From: Verrucomicrobiota bacterium
Lineage (GTDB): Bacteria; Verrucomicrobiota; Verrucomicrobiia; Opitutales; Opitutaceae
NCBI GenBank assembly: GCA_016235555.1
Contig: JACRKC010000055.1
Location: forward strand, 111,536-175,535
Length of the DNA: 64,000 bases
Direction: 5' to 3'
Under the pieces are notes generated by a model. The model had not been told where the DNA came from. It saw only the letters and a program-made list of their open reading frames with translations, and did not search any database. The translations under genes and the position numbers were made by a program. Numbering within the stretch: position 1 is the first letter of the stretch; every line of letters begins with the position of its first letter. This document shows, piece after piece, positions 21,267 through 30,927 of this stretch.

Positions 21267-22555
21267 TCGCGACTCGCGCGTGTGGCCATCGTTTCCAGTT
21301 TTTCGATGTAGCGTGGAATGAGGTTTGCCGAGTCGAATTCCTGCGCAAACGCGCGCTGCGCGGCCGCCGCCGCCGCTGCGTAGGCGGCCGGATTGTCCGC
21401 ATACCCGCGGATGGCCGCCGCCAGCTCCGGCGCGGCACCGGGCGGATAGTTGATGCCGCATCCGTATCGATCGATCAATGAACGGAGGTCTCCCCCAAAC
21501 GCGGAAATGATCGGCCGTCCGGCGGCCAGGTGGAGAATGGCCTTGTTGGGGAGCAGGTCGCTTTCGAACGGCGTGGGGCAGACCCCCACCTGCGCCAAAC
21601 CAAGGATGTCGCGCATCGCCGGTTCATCCAGCCAGCCGGTGAAACGCACGTGACGCAAATCACCCGCCATGGTTTCGAGCGATTGCCGCAGATGACCATC
21701 GCCCGCCATGACGAAATACACCCGGTCCGGATCCGCCTGTCGCGCGGCCGCCACGAGCTGCCGCGGATCGTGGGCATCGCCGAAGCTCCCGACAAACGCC
21801 GCGACGAATCGCCCCTTCGCGAGCGTCAACACTTGCCGCCCCGTGTCGGTTACGGGTGCCGTCGCGACGCCGCGATGATACCAGTTGTGGAGCACTTCGT
21901 CCATCGGCTGAGGGCGCCGCCCGGCGCACTGCAACGCATGCTGCAGCATGGAATCGGTGACGGACATGAGCGCAGAGGCGCGCCGGACGCATGAATTGTA
22001 AATTGCCCGTTCCCGCGCGAGGAATCCGGGCGCCGCCCATCGGAGACGTGCTGGAAATACCTTCGCGAAAATGTCCGGCCACGGATCGCGAATGTCGACG
22101 ACCACGGGCACATGCCGCCGCCAAGCGTAGGAGACGAAAGCATTGGCGATGTCGTATGCGGGCAGAGAAGCGACGATGATATCCGGTCGCGGCTGATTCC
22201 GCAACGTCCGGCCGACCTGCCACGCGATCAGCCGATGATCGAGCAGGCGGCGAAGGGAAACGTTCCGGCGATAGCCGAGTCCCTTGAAAAACGAGAAGGA
22301 GACTGCACGCAGGTCCGGCCGGATCGGGAGGTCGGTGCGCAGCCAGGTCTTGGTGAAGTGATCGAACGCGCTGGACCACCACGTCACACGATGCCCCCGC
22401 GCGATGAGCGCCACGCACAGGGAACCGGTGCGGTGGAGCCGGGCCTGCGCATCAAATGGCGAAGGTTCGCCGATCTGCATCATCCAGATGTGCAGCGGTC
22501 GCGCGGGCGGGCCGAGTCGAGCGGTCAATTCGTCTGCCTGAGCGCGCGCGTCCAT
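21263..22555 (-). CDS. glycosyltransferase family 4 (GT-B fold)
   Basis: 430-aa GT-B glycosyltransferase. It shows an N-terminal domain with HRVTWWSSAFDHFTKTW and VVVDIRDPWPD, typical of WbuB-like GT4 enzymes. The donor domain has FVGSFGDAHDPRQLV, FVMAGDGHLRQSL and PFESDLLPNKAILHLAAGRP (the E-x7-E region adapted as ESDLLPNK). The ATG at 22555 lies 31 bp inside the preceding gene, so translation is probably coupled; a second ATG (MMQIGEPSPFD) lies 24 codons in. Together with the RGP-like and polymerase genes it probably builds an envelope polysaccharide. Confidence 0.87.
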   Translation of the reverse strand: MDARAQADELTARLGPPARPLHIWMMQIGEPSPFDAQARLHRTGSLCVALIARGHRVTWWSSAFDHFTKTWLRTDLPIRPDLRAVSFSFFKGLGYRRNVSLRRLLDHRLIAWQVGRTLRNQPRPDIIVASLPAYDIANAFVSYAWRRHVPVVVDIRDPWPDIFAKVFPARLRWAAPGFLARERAIYNSCVRRASALMSVTDSMLQHALQCAGRRPQPMDEVLHNWYHRGVATAPVTDTGRQVLTLAKGRFVAAFVGSFGDAHDPRQLVAAARQADPDRVYFVMAGDGHLRQSLETMAGDLRHVRFTGWLDEPAMRDILGLAQVGVCPTPFESDLLPNKAILHLAAGRPIISAFGGDLRSLIDRYGCGINYPPGAAPELAAAIRGYADNPAAYAAAAAAAQRAFAQEFDSANLIPRYIEKLETMATRASRD

Positions 22556-23586
22556 GCCTTCAGTGACGGCACAAGAACCCGAAAATAGGCGTTGAGGATG
22601 GGCGAGAGGTTTTCCGTCCGCCGCTCAAACTCCTCCGTCAAGTGACACATCATGTCGCAATAGGATCCCCGCGAAATCGCCGCGCAGGAGTCGGACAGCG
22701 TGGCGACGAATTCATCGTTCACCAGGTGGGCGAAGTGTTCCTGCTTGATGTTCTTGCTGATGTTGGCCTCGTGGTGATGACGGATCAGCGGCTCGCCGAC
22801 GGACATGAAATCCCCCGCCTTATCCATCAGGCTCTTTAGCACGAATCCGCCCCAGATGTCGCCGTAGCGATCAATTGTCCAGGAATCGGTTATCCGCACG
22901 TTCATCGGAAACTGGAACACCGCGGGGATCACCTCGCGCCGGAAATGCATGTTCATCGAGCAGACGGAAATCAAAGTGCCGGGGGCGATCACGGCGGATT
23001 CGAAATGCAGTCGTGCGGGGTCATAACTCCACGGAACGCGATCAAGCTTGTCGATCGCGTTCACGTCAAAGGCCTGATGCCAGAGTCCGAGATTGAACCG
23101 CGGGGCCACTCGCACGTTTTCCACGGCCGAAGCCGTCGTGTAATTGAGGCGTGCCGAATAGGGGAAGCCGCGCGGAAACAGCGGGCGCTCAATGCCGGTG
23201 TAGGCGTCAAGCGCATTGAGGTGCACTCCCGGCGTCCTCAGCTGCGGGCGCTGGGTCGTGGCGAAAACTCGCTGGAGCTTCTCAACGAAATCGGCTCCAA
23301 CTTCGCAGTCGTCGTCCAACGCAATAACGAGTTCGTTCTCGCCGAGTTCCCGCCAAGCCAGCAGAAATCCGAAGCTCCGGCACGCGCCGTTTCTCCGCGG
23401 GAAAAAATCATCGTCCCGCCCCAGGATTTTTTTCCGCTCTTTCCATCCGTAAATCCGAAGTCGCCGATCTGCACCGGTCGGGGGATTTTCGCCATCGAAG
23501 ACCACAATTATTTCGATTCCGGCCTCGGCAATCGGACGCAGGTAATCGACGCGCACGATGCGATTCGACGGGATGATTACAACCAT
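22525..23586 (-). CDS. reversibly glycosylated polypeptide-like protein (GT75; UDP-arabinopyranose mutase homologue)
   Basis: The 353-aa sequence follows plant RGP/UAM proteins in order: VVIIPSNRIVRVDYLRP, IIVVFDGENP, KKILGRDDDFFPRRNGACRS with FGFLLA, the DDDC metal/nucleotide site (residues 91-94), RGFPYSARLNYTTA (about 139-152, the region of the plant self-glycosylation arginine), GLW, GTLISVCSMNMHFRREVIP and RYGDIWGGFVLKSLMD. Plant RGPs interconvert UDP-arabinopyranose and UDP-arabinofuranose for wall glycans. Function here is inferred from these motifs; it could instead be a related transferase. The ATG at 23586 is preferred; an upstream TTG at 23628 would add 14 residues. A eukaryote-type UDP-glucose dehydrogenase is 2.5 kb away. 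Confidence 0.8.
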   Translation of the reverse strand: MVVIIPSNRIVRVDYLRPIAEAGIEIIVVFDGENPPTGADRRLRIYGWKERKKILGRDDDFFPRRNGACRSFGFLLAWRELGENELVIALDDDCEVGADFVEKLQRVFATTQRPQLRTPGVHLNALDAYTGIERPLFPRGFPYSARLNYTTASAVENVRVAPRFNLGLWHQAFDVNAIDKLDRVPWSYDPARLHFESAVIAPGTLISVCSMNMHFRREVIPAVFQFPMNVRITDSWTIDRYGDIWGGFVLKSLMDKAGDFMSVGEPLIRHHHEANISKNIKQEHFAHLVNDEFVATLSDSCAAISRGSYCDMMCHLTEEFERRTENLSPILNAYFRVLVPSLKAWTRALRQTN

Positions 23587-23686
23587 GGCAACGCGGGGAG
23601 ACTGCTTAGGCGGAACCGTAAACGTCAATTGAATCCTCAGGGCCGCATGGCGGGGCGGCGTAATACCAATGGCTGTTGATAATTCA

Positions 23687-23754
23687 CAGGTCAGGCTTTA
23701 CGCCCCGACCCTCGTCGCCTGCAGCGGATGTCGGGGACAAACCCCGGCCTACCC
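23687..23754. repeat. CAGGCTTTACGCCCCGACC palindromic repeat
   Basis: A diverged copy of the element at 4172-4236: GGTC-GGCTTTACGCC-GACC arms, then TGTCGGGGACAAACCCCGGCC. It lies downstream (minus-strand sense: upstream) of the RGP-like gene. Confidence 0.6.
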
Positions 23755-23785
23755 TCGCAACCGAGTTCATGTGACGTTGGTCTAA

Positions 23786-24006
23786 CACCAACGGAGGTCG
23801 GTTTTGCCAAAGAGCATCCTACGCGCCGTTGGCACGGCAGACGTGCAGTTGCGCCATGGCGTGGGCGTTGGTTGCGATCCACCGAACGCCCGCGAGATTG
23901 AGCGGGCGTGGAGGAGGTGGTGATGGCACACGTTCAATCAGGCGCGAGCCGACGGGCAGGCCCGTGGTTCGCGCCGCCGGGCCACCGGGCGACCCGGCAC
24001 GGCTAC
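23786..24006 (+). repeat. 220-bp islet-flanking direct repeat, right copy
   Basis: Direct copy of 18201-18420, starting CACCAACGGAGGTCGG and ending ACGGCTACC. Together they enclose about 5.4 kb of glycan genes. The surrounding 23587-24265 has no gene I can support. Confidence 0.85.
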
Positions 24007-24120
24007 CGGATAGCAACCTGCCCGAACAGGCGCGGGCGTGCCGCCACCGCGCCGTCCGCCGCATCTGCCGTCACGAGCGTCCCACCACGGTTGTCGATTT
24101 CGTCGTGCTGTGCCGCCGCT

Positions 24121-24173
24121 GCGTCGCAAATTGTTTTTCCATGCCTCACGTGGCACGGGTCTCCCGACCCGTG
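24121..24173. repeat. GCGTCGCAAATTGTTTTTC direct repeat plus GTGGCACGGGTCTCCCGAC hairpin
   Basis: The first 19 bases repeat 17953-17971 exactly and in the same orientation. Immediately after is GTGGCACGGGTCTCCCGACC, a hairpin unit related to the perfect palindrome at 51537-51595. Confidence 0.6.
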
Positions 24174-24265
24174 AACTCCTACACGCCACCGGGCTGGGGA
24201 TAGACCAGCGCCACTCAAAACCGCGCTTGCGCGCCCGCTCCCCCGCCCCGTTTACTCGCCGCTCC

Positions 24266-25552
24266 ATGACGATCCTCGAAGACCTCCAGTGGCGCGGCCT
24301 CCTGGCCGACTGCACCGATCTCGACGGCCTCGCGCAGAGGCTGGCGACCGGCTCGCCCATCACGGTCTATTGCGGCTTCGATCCCACGGGCGACTCGCTC
24401 CACGTCGGCCACCTCATGGGCCAGCTCACCCTCGCCCGCTTCCAACGCGCCGGCCACCACGTGATCGCTCTCGCCGGCGGCGCCACGGGCATGGTCGGCG
24501 ATCCCTCCGGCCGCTCCTCGGAGCGCAACCTCCTCACCCGCGAGCAACTCGCCCACAACATCGCCTGCATCAAGGCCCAACTCTCGCGCCTGCTCGACTT
24601 CGACGTCGCCGCCAATCCCGCCCGCCTCGTCGACAATGCCGATTGGATCGCGGCGTTCAGTTTTTTGGAATTCCTGCGCGATGTCGGAAAACATTTTTCC
24701 CTGAACGTCATGCTCGCGAAGGACTCGGTGAAGTCCCGCATGGAGGGCGACTCCGGCATCAGTTACACCGAGTTCAGTTACCAGCTCCTGCAGGCCTACG
24801 ACTTCTACCACCTGCGCAAAACCTTCAACTGCGAGATCCAGATCGGCGGCTCCGATCAGTGGGGCAACCTCACCGCCGGCACCGATCTCATCCGCAAGTA
24901 ACTCGGCCCCGGCGCCACCGCCTGGGGCTGGACCTTTCCGCTCATCACCAAGAGCGACGGCACGAAGTTCGGTAAAACCGCCTCCGGCGCCGTCTGGCTC
25001 GATCCACAGAAGACGAGTCCCTACAAACTCTACCAGTTCTTCGTGAACACCGAGGACGCGAAGGTCTGCGAATACCTCCGCAAATTCACCTTCCTCCCCC
25101 GCCCCGCGATCGAGGAACTCGGAGCGAAGCACGCCGCCAATCCGGGCGCCCGCGACGCCCACAAAGCCCTCGCCCGCGAGGTCACCGCCCTCGTCCACGG
25201 CGCCGATGCGCTCGCCGCCGCCGTGAAGGCCAGCGAAATCCTCTTCGGCGGCTCGATCGACGGCATCAGCGAGGAGATTTTCAACGATGTCGTGGGCGAG
25301 GTTCCGACCAAGGACGTTGAGCGGGCCAGACTCGCGGCACCGGGCATCGCGCTCACGGATCTCCTCGTGCACGCCGGCCTGTGTCCATCGAAGGGCCAGG
25401 CGCGCAAAGACATCGAAGGCGGCGGCATCTACCTGAATAACATCCGCCTCGCCGAAAGCGCCCGCGCGGTCACATCGAGCGATTTGCTCTTCGAAAAATT
25501 TCTCCTGCTGCGAAAAGGGAAGCGGACGTATGCGGTGGTGAGGGCCGCCTGA
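24266..25552 (+). pseudogene. tyrS: tyrosyl-tRNA synthetase with an in-frame TAA at codon 212
   Basis: The full-length 428-codon frame is a complete bacterial Tyr[17 protein letters not shown] (HIGH motif), [52 protein letters not shown], then after the interruption WTFPLITKSDGTKFGKTASG (KMSKS equivalent), GAVWLDPQKTSPYKLYQFF and a C-terminal S4 RNA-binding domain (LLVHAGLCPSKGQARKDIEG, GIYLNN). Codon 212 (24899-24901) reads TAA between LIRK and LGPGA. The frame is unchanged on both sides, so this is a substitution, not an indel. A one-base change (TAA to AAA) would restore a Lys. As read, the product stops before the KMSKS loop and anticodon-binding domains and should be inactive. It may be a sequencing error, a true nonsense allele with another tyrS elsewhere, or a recoded stop. 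Confidence 0.88.
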
Positions 25553-25597
25553 GCAACCGCTGGCGCCCCGGCCGTTCGCGAACGAAAAACCGGCCCT

Positions 25598-26074
25598 TCA
25601 CGAACCCGTCCGCCGATACGGAAACTCCACGCGCCGCGTCTTTCCGTCCTTCGTGCCTTCGATTGCGGCGAGCAGCGTGCCGTCTTCTTTCAGGGTGTAG
25701 AGGATGCGCTGCGGAAAATCGTGCGCCGGGTTTTCGAACACCACCTCGCGCTCCGTCAGCTTCACCAATTTGAACGACGCTTCGGGCTGGCGCGACGGTC
25801 TCGCCACGTAGTGCAGATCGCCGGACGCATCCGCACGGAGCAGCAGAAACTCATACTCGACCGTTTTCCCATTCGCGACGGTCCGGCTCATGCCGAGCAT
25901 CGTGCCGCCGGCGGGCGCCATCCACTGCTCGGTCACGGTGCGGCCGTTGCGCTCGAAACCCCACGTGCCCGCGAGCCAGCCGAGTGCGGTCACGCCTGGC
26001 TTCGCCGCGCCGTCCTCCGCGCCGCGCAGCACCGCCAGCACGAGTGACACCAGCAACCAGCGGAGCGTTTTCAT
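25598..26074 (-). CDS. secreted DUF6265 domain protein
   Basis: A signal peptide (MKTLRWLLVSLVLAVLRG, about residues 1-18) is followed by the DUF6265 pattern: LGWLAGTWGFERNG, TEQWMAPAGGTMLGMSRTV, YEFLLLRADASGDLHYVA and VFENPAHDFPQRILYTL. The family is lipocalin-like in appearance and of unknown function. The ATG at 26074 gives 158 aa; an in-frame start 11 codons upstream would bury the signal peptide. It converges on tyrS and lies 16 bp downstream of the UDP-glucose dehydrogenase gene on the same strand. Confidence 0.8.
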   Translation of the reverse strand: MKTLRWLLVSLVLAVLRGAEDGAAKPGVTALGWLAGTWGFERNGRTVTEQWMAPAGGTMLGMSRTVANGKTVEYEFLLLRADASGDLHYVARPSRQPEASFKLVKLTEREVVFENPAHDFPQRILYTLKEDGTLLAAIEGTKDGKTRRVEFPYRRTGS

Positions 26075-26090
26075 CGGTCGCCCATCCGGC

Positions 26091-27449
26091 TTACTTGCCG
26101 ATTCCACTCACGCGGAATCCGATCTTCTTGAGCTTCGCGAGATCGAGAATGTTGCGGCCGTCGAAGACAAAGGCCGGCTGCTCCATTGCCGCGTGAATCT
26201 TCTCGTAATCGAGCGTCTTGAACTCGTCCCATTCGGTGACGATCGCAAGCGCGTGGGCGCCCTTCGCCGCCTCGTAGGCGCTCGCCGCCACCGTGAGGCG
26301 CGGCTCCTCCTTGCCCTTGCCGAGCACGTCGGCGCGGATTTCGTCGGCCGGCACCTTCGGGTCGTAAACCACCACCCGCGCCTGCTCGGCGAGCAGATCC
26401 CGGCACACGGCGATCGCGGCGGATTCGCGGGTGTCGTTCGTGTCCTTTTTGAACGCAAAGCCCAGCACGGCGATTTTCTTGTCGGCGACGGTGTTGAACA
26501 GGTTGCGGACAATCTTCGCCGCGAAACGGCGCTTCTGCCAGTCGTTCATCTTCACCACGCCTTCCCAATACGCCGCGACCTCGGGCAGGCCGAAGTGCTC
26601 GCAAAGATAGACGAGGTTCAAAATGTCCTTCTGAAAACACGAGCCGCCGAAACCCACCGAGGCCCTCAGGAACTTCGGGCCAATGCGCGAATCCTTGCCG
26701 ATCGCGTTGGCGACCTCATCCACGTTGGCGCCAGTCGCTTCGCAGAGCGCGGAGATCGAATTGATCGAGGAGATGCGCTGCGCGAGGAACGCGTTGGCGA
26801 CCAGCTTCGAGAGCTCGCTCGACCAGAGGTTGGTCGTGATGATGCGCTCGCGCGGCACCCAGTGCGCGTAGACGTCGACCAGCGTCTGGAGCGCCTGCTG
26901 GCCGCCGGGCGTTTCCTCGCCGCCGATGAGCACGCGGTCAGGGTTCTCGAGATCAGCCACCGCGGTGCCTTCCGCGAGAAACTCGGGGTTGGAGAGCACC
27001 TCGAACTTGTGCCCGCGCGCATTGGCCGCGAGGATGTCCTTGATCGTCTCCGCGGTCTTCACCGGGATCGTCGATTTCTCGACGATGATTTTCGGGCCAT
27101 TGGCGTGCTCGGCGATGGTGCGGGCCACGGACTCGATGAATCGCAGGTCGGCCGCGCGGCCGGCACCGACGCCGTAGGTCTTGGTCGGGGTGTTGACCGC
27201 GACGAAGATGATGTCCGCCGCCTTGATTCCGCCGATCACGTCGGTCGAAAAATGCAGGTTCCGGCCGCGGCTCTTTTGCACCACGGCGTCGAGGCCCGGC
27301 TCGTAAATCGGCAGGGTGCCGGAGTTCCACGCGGCGATGCGCGCGGCGCTCATGTCGACGACACGCACCTCGATATCCGGGGCTTTGTGGGCGATCATCG
27401 CCATCGTTGGCCCGCCGACGTAACCGGCACCGATACAACAAATCTTCAT
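26091..27449 (-). CDS. ugd: UDP-glucose 6-dehydrogenase, eukaryotic-type
   Basis: Oxidises UDP-glucose to UDP-glucuronate with two NAD+. N-terminal NAD site [19 protein letters not shown]; catalytic Cys271 in [18 protein letters not shown]; also [40 protein letters not shown] and [19 protein letters not shown]. Length (452 aa) and motifs such as [13 protein letters not shown] match the animal/plant UGDH branch more than the TuaD/Ugd type common in bacteria. UDP-glucuronate feeds capsule sugars and, by decarboxylation, UDP-xylose and UDP-arabinose. That connects it with the RGP-like mutase at 22525-23586. Confidence 0.95.
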   Translation of the reverse strand: MKICCIGAGYVGGPTMAMIAHKAPDIEVRVVDMSAARIAAWNSGTLPIYEPGLDAVVQKSRGRNLHFSTDVIGGIKAADIIFVAVNTPTKTYGVGAGRAADLRFIESVARTIAEHANGPKIIVEKSTIPVKTAETIKDILAANARGHKFEVLSNPEFLAEGTAVADLENPDRVLIGGEETPGGQQALQTLVDVYAHWVPRERIITTNLWSSELSKLVANAFLAQRISSINSISALCEATGANVDEVANAIGKDSRIGPKFLRASVGFGGSCFQKDILNLVYLCEHFGLPEVAAYWEGVVKMNDWQKRRFAAKIVRNLFNTVADKKIAVLGFAFKKDTNDTRESAAIAVCRDLLAEQARVVVYDPKVPADEIRADVLGKGKEEPRLTVAASAYEAAKGAHALAIVTEWDEFKTLDYEKIHAAMEQPAFVFDGRNILDLAKLKKIGFRVSGIGK

Positions 27450-27520
27450 AGGGAAAGCCGGGCGAGAGTTAGGCTTGGCGCCGGGGAATCCAAGGCTCTT
27501 TTTGACCGCGAAGTAAAGAT

Positions 27521-27540
27521 CCTCGGGGCAAGCCCCGAGG
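27521..27540. repeat. CCTCGGGG-CAAG-CCCCGAGG hairpin
   Basis: A perfect 8-bp stem with a four-base loop, upstream of the ugd start on its minus strand. It may affect the leader transcript; no T tract follows on either side. Confidence 0.5.
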
Positions 27541-27580
27541 CATCAGACCTATCCCACCATCCAACCTTCGACCACTCATC

Positions 27581-27636
27581 GTAGCGGCGAGCGCCAGCGA
27601 GCCGACGCTCTTCGACTCGCTGGCGCTCGTCGCTAC
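27581..27636. repeat. GTAGCGGCGAGCGCCAGCGAG inverted repeat
   Basis: GTAGCGGCGAGCGCCAGCGA at 27581-27600 is matched by CTCGCTGGCGCTCGTCGCTA ending at 27635, with one mismatch and a short loop. It is one of the long palindromes that fill this gap between ftsH and ugd. Confidence 0.65.
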
Positions 27637-27682
27637 CCAACCAATGCGAAGCAAACTTCGTGGTATTGGACCCAGCGGGAAT

Positions 27683-27707
27683 AAAAAAGGCGCGGAGGGC
27701 CGCGCCT
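27683..27707 (-). terminator. intrinsic terminator after ftsH
   Basis: On the minus strand, AGGCGCGG (27707-27700), loop CCCT, CCGCGCCT, then a run of six T (27688-27683). This is a classic stem plus U tract 18 bp beyond the ftsH stop codon. Confidence 0.85.
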
Positions 27708-27724
27708 GGATGAGTGGTGAGAGG

Positions 27725-29755
27725 CTACGCCGGTGTCGGCGTGGGTGCCGGGGCGTGATCGCCGGGGCTGACCGGCGGCGTGGAGGCGGATTTCTCGGCC
27801 GGCTTCTTGTCCGCGGCACGCTCGTTCAGCTTCGGCGGCGCAGGCATGACGGCGGACTTGATTTCGCCGTGTTGGAGGATTTCGAGCACGTGCTTGCCCT
27901 CGATGGTTTCGTGCTCGAGCAGCGCGGCGGCGATTTTGTCCAGCGCCTCACGGCGGCTCGTGATGATCTCCTTGGCACGGGCGTATTGCTCGTTGATGAT
28001 GCGCGAGACTTCGTCGTCGATGCGGCGGGCGGTTTCCTCGCTCACGTGCTGCGAGCGAGTGATGTCGCGACCGAGGAACACCGTGTCCTGGTTGTCGCCC
28101 ATCGAGATCGGGCCGAGCGGGCTCATGCCGTAGTCGCACACCATCGCGCGGGCGATCTTGGTCGCCTGCTTGATGTCGCCGTAGGCACCATTGCTGAAAT
28201 CGCCGGTCACCAATTCCTCCGCGATACGCCCGCCCATCGCCATCGCGATCTGGTCGAGCAGCTTTTTCATCGGACGCGTGAGAATATCCTTCGTCGGGAT
28301 GTAAGTCGTGCTGCCGAGACTCTGGCCTCGGGGGATGATCGTGACCTTGTGCACGGGCACCGTGCCGTCATCGAGCACGGCCTGCACGATGGCGTGGCCG
28401 GCTTCGTGCCAGGCGACCAGGCGCTTCTCCGCATCATCCATGACGCGGCGGCGTTCGCGGCCAAAGAGAACCTTTTCGCGGGCGTCCTCGACGTCGACCA
28501 TCTCGACCTTCTTCTTGTTGCGACGCGCGGCGAGTAGCGCGGACTCGTTGAGAAGGTTGGCGAGATCGGCACCGGACAGGCCCGGCGTGCCACGCGCCAC
28601 CACGGCAAGATCAACGCTGTCGGCCAGGTTGATCTTCCGCGCATGCACCCGGAGGATTTGCTCGCGGCCGATGATGTCGGGCAGGTCGACGTAAATCTGG
28701 CGGTCGAAACGGCCGGGGCGCAGGAGCGCGTTGTCGAGCACGTCCGGGCGGTTCGTCGCGGCGATGATGATGACGCCCTCGGTGGTGTCGAAGCCGTCCA
28801 TCTCGACGAGCAGCGAGTTGAGCGTTTGTTCACGCTCGTCGTTGCCGCCGCCGAGGCCCGCGCCGCGCTGGCGGCCAACCGCGTCGATTTCGTCGATGAA
28901 GATAAGGCAGGGCGCGTTCTTGCGGCCTTGCTCGAACATGTCACGCACGCGGCTCGCGCCGACGCCGACGAACATTTCCACAAAATCCGAGCCGCTGATG
29001 CTGAAGAACGGCACATCGGCTTCACCCGCGACCGCTTTTGCGAGGAGCGTCTTGCCGGTGCCGGGCGGGCCGACCATGAGGATGCCCTTCGGGATGCGGC
29101 CACCCATCTTGGTGAATTTCTTCGGATCCTTGAGGAACTCGACGACTTCGGAGACTTCCTCCTTCGCCTCGTCGCAGCCCGCGACATCCGCGAACGTGAG
29201 CTTGTCGCGATCGCGCGTGAGCAGCTTGGCGCGGCTCTTCCCGAAACTGAGCGCACCACGGCCAGCCTGCTTGAGCTGACGGACAAAGAGAAAATAAAGC
29301 AGGCCGATGATGATCACGAACGGGATCACCTGCACGGCGATGGCGGAGAGGATGGTTTGCTGCGGCTGCTCGGTGAAGAGCTTGGACTTTTGCAGCCGTT
29401 CCATGCTCGCGTCCGTGAGCCGGCCTGACGCGCGAAACGGCGCCCACTGGGCGGTCGCATCCTTGCGGCTGTAGCCCTTGATGATCACCCAATCGCGGCC
29501 GCCGCTCGGATCGGGCTGAATCACCGCCGGATCGTCCTTCGCCCCGCCGGTGCGGACGTTGCCGCCCTCGGCGCGCTCGACGACATCCTGAATCGTCAGC
29601 GTCTCGACCGTGGGCATGCTGGTCTTCGGAAAGTAAAGGAGCGCGACCACCGCCGCCACGAGGGCGAGCCAGAACAGCAGCATCTTCGGCTGAAAACGGT
29701 CAGGCGGGAGGTTCTTCAGCGAGCGGCGGGTCTTTTTGTTTTCTGAGTCGGACAT
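27725..29755 (-). CDS. ftsH: ATP-dependent zinc metalloprotease FtsH
   Basis: Membrane-anchored AAA+ protease that degrades misfolded membrane proteins and selected regulators. It has TM1 at about residues 25-42, a periplasmic domain, TM2 at about 137-158, AAA module with Walker A GPPGTGKT, Walker [12 protein letters not shown], the pore segment [11 protein letters not shown], and arginine-finger region [14 protein letters not shown]. The zinc-protease motif HEAGH follows at about 455. At 676 aa it is full length, with a Pro/Thr-rich tail. tilS lies 46 bp upstream on the same strand, the tilS-ftsH order common in bacteria. Confidence 0.97.
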   Translation of the reverse strand: MSDSENKKTRRSLKNLPPDRFQPKMLLFWLALVAAVVALLYFPKTSMPTVETLTIQDVVERAEGGNVRTGGAKDDPAVIQPDPSGGRDWVIIKGYSRKDATAQWAPFRASGRLTDASMERLQKSKLFTEQPQQTILSAIAVQVIPFVIIIGLLYFLFVRQLKQAGRGALSFGKSRAKLLTRDRDKLTFADVAGCDEAKEEVSEVVEFLKDPKKFTKMGGRIPKGILMVGPPGTGKTLLAKAVAGEADVPFFSISGSDFVEMFVGVGASRVRDMFEQGRKNAPCLIFIDEIDAVGRQRGAGLGGGNDEREQTLNSLLVEMDGFDTTEGVIIIAATNRPDVLDNALLRPGRFDRQIYVDLPDIIGREQILRVHARKINLADSVDLAVVARGTPGLSGADLANLLNESALLAARRNKKKVEMVDVEDAREKVLFGRERRRVMDDAEKRLVAWHEAGHAIVQAVLDDGTVPVHKVTIIPRGQSLGSTTYIPTKDILTRPMKKLLDQIAMAMGGRIAEELVTGDFSNGAYGDIKQATKIARAMVCDYGMSPLGPISMGDNQDTVFLGRDITRSQHVSEETARRIDDEVSRIINEQYARAKEIITSRREALDKIAAALLEHETIEGKHVLEILQHGEIKSAVMPAPPKLNERAADKKPAEKSASTPPVSPGDHAPAPTPTPA

Positions 29756-29801
29756 CGAGGTTTGGACTGGGCGGTGAACGTGGATGTTCCCGGACGGGAA
29801 G

Positions 29802-30890
29802 TCAATTGGCGCGCCGGTGTAATTTCACGGGGCGCTTTCCAATTCGCTCGAAACTCAGCACCCCGTCGCAAATCACGCCAAATCCCTCCCGGCCAAGACT
29901 GTGCCGGGTTGGCGCGCCGCGTTCGACCGCCGCCAGCAGCGCCTCGAAGGCCTGCCGGGAAAGCTCGCCGGCCTGCGGCTGCCGCAGCAACCAGCGATGC
30001 AACGCGCGCCGCACGATCGCCCGCGGGCGACCGGCCAGGCGATGGAGGTCGAGCGCGCCCCGCGCGGACAGCGGCGCGATTTCGTCGAGCCAGGCTTCGA
30101 GCGCGGCGTCGTCTTCGTCGAGCAACTCGCGCGAGCGGGCGGCTCCGGCGAGCGCGTCGCGCGCGGCGGCTTTCGTCCACGCCGGCACGACCGACCGCCG
30201 CACGCGGTTGCGCAAAAAAAGCCCGCGCGCGTTGGTCGCGTCCTCGCGCCACGTCGCGCCCGCGGCGCGCAACGCCGCGACGATCTCCGCTTTCTTCAGC
30301 GAAAGCAGGGGGCGCAGGTGCCAGACGCCGCCCGGCATCGCCTGCGCCGGGCGCGGCGCGGCGAGCCCGCGCGCGCCGCTGCCGCGTGCGAGCCGCATCA
30401 GCATCGTCTCGGCAATATCGTCCTGTTGATGGCCGAACCACAGCAGCCGGATTTTCCGCCGCCGCAGCTCGCGCCCGAAAAATTCGAACCGCGCCGCGCG
30501 CGCCGCGGCCTCGCTCGCCCCTTTCCGCGCGTCACGCCAGCGACCTGCGACGAACTTCACGCCGAGCGCGGCGCAGACCTTCGCGCAGAATTTCTCGTCC
30601 GCCTCTGACGCCCGCCCGCGCAGCCGGTGGTTGAAGTGGAGCACCACAAAATCCCGCCCCCACCGCCCCGGTCCCTCCGCCCAGAACGCCAGCAGCAGCG
30701 CCAGCGAGTCGGCCCCGCCGGAAAACGCCAGCGCCCAGCGTGGCGTCCGGATTTTTGTTTTCCGCCGCGCACGCAGAAAATCCGCCCGCGCCGCGAGCAT
30801 CGCACCGGGGTGGAGTTTTTCGTGCGGGATGCGCTGCGCGAATGCGGCGGCCACCGCCGGCCAGTCGATTGCGCGACGTTTCGGTTTCAT
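29802..30890 (-). CDS. tilS: tRNA(Ile)-lysidine synthase
   Basis: TilS converts C34 of the CAU-anticodon tRNA-Ile to lysidine, changing its identity from Met to Ile. The PP-loop motif is SGGADSLAL (about residue 56), followed by [10 protein letters not shown] and [17 protein letters not shown], both typical. The ATG at 30890 gives 362 aa. The C-terminal region is shorter than in E. coli TilS and lacks an obvious TilS_C domain. Its stop precedes ftsH by 46 bp, and serS starts the run upstream, so serS-tilS-ftsH probably share a transcript. Confidence 0.93.
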   Translation of the reverse strand: MKPKRRAIDWPAVAAAFAQRIPHEKLHPGAMLAARADFLRARRKTKIRTPRWALAFSGGADSLALLLAFWAEGPGRWGRDFVVLHFNHRLRGRASEADEKFCAKVCAALGVKFVAGRWRDARKGASEAAARAARFEFFGRELRRRKIRLLWFGHQQDDIAETMLMRLARGSGARGLAAPRPAQAMPGGVWHLRPLLSLKKAEIVAALRAAGATWREDATNARGLFLRNRVRRSVVPAWTKAAARDALAGAARSRELLDEDDAALEAWLDEIAPLSARGALDLHRLAGRPRAIVRRALHRWLLRQPQAGELSRQAFEALLAAVERGAPTRHSLGREGFGVICDGVLSFERIGKRPVKLHRRAN

Positions 30891-30927
30891 GCGGCGCGTG
30901 GCGGAGCGGCTCCCGGCCGCGCCGGGT

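Noticed and set aside
17953..24139. The 19-bp direct repeat as att sites of an integrative element
   Set aside because: There is no integrase, no tRNA at the edge, and the order of this repeat relative to the 220-bp repeat differs at the two ends.
24899..24901. Selenocysteine- or pyrrolysine-type recoding of the tyrS stop
   Set aside because: Those systems use UGA and UAG; this is UAA, and no specific downstream element was recognised.
25043..25552. Separate start for the 3' half of tyrS
   Set aside because: The frame continues directly from the upstream part with normal TyrRS homology beginning right after the TAA, before this GTG. An independent gene would lack the active site.
25890..27584. 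564-codon plus-strand frame opposite ugd
   Set aside because: It lacks any recognisable domain and is explained by codon bias of the UDP-glucose dehydrogenase gene on the other strand.
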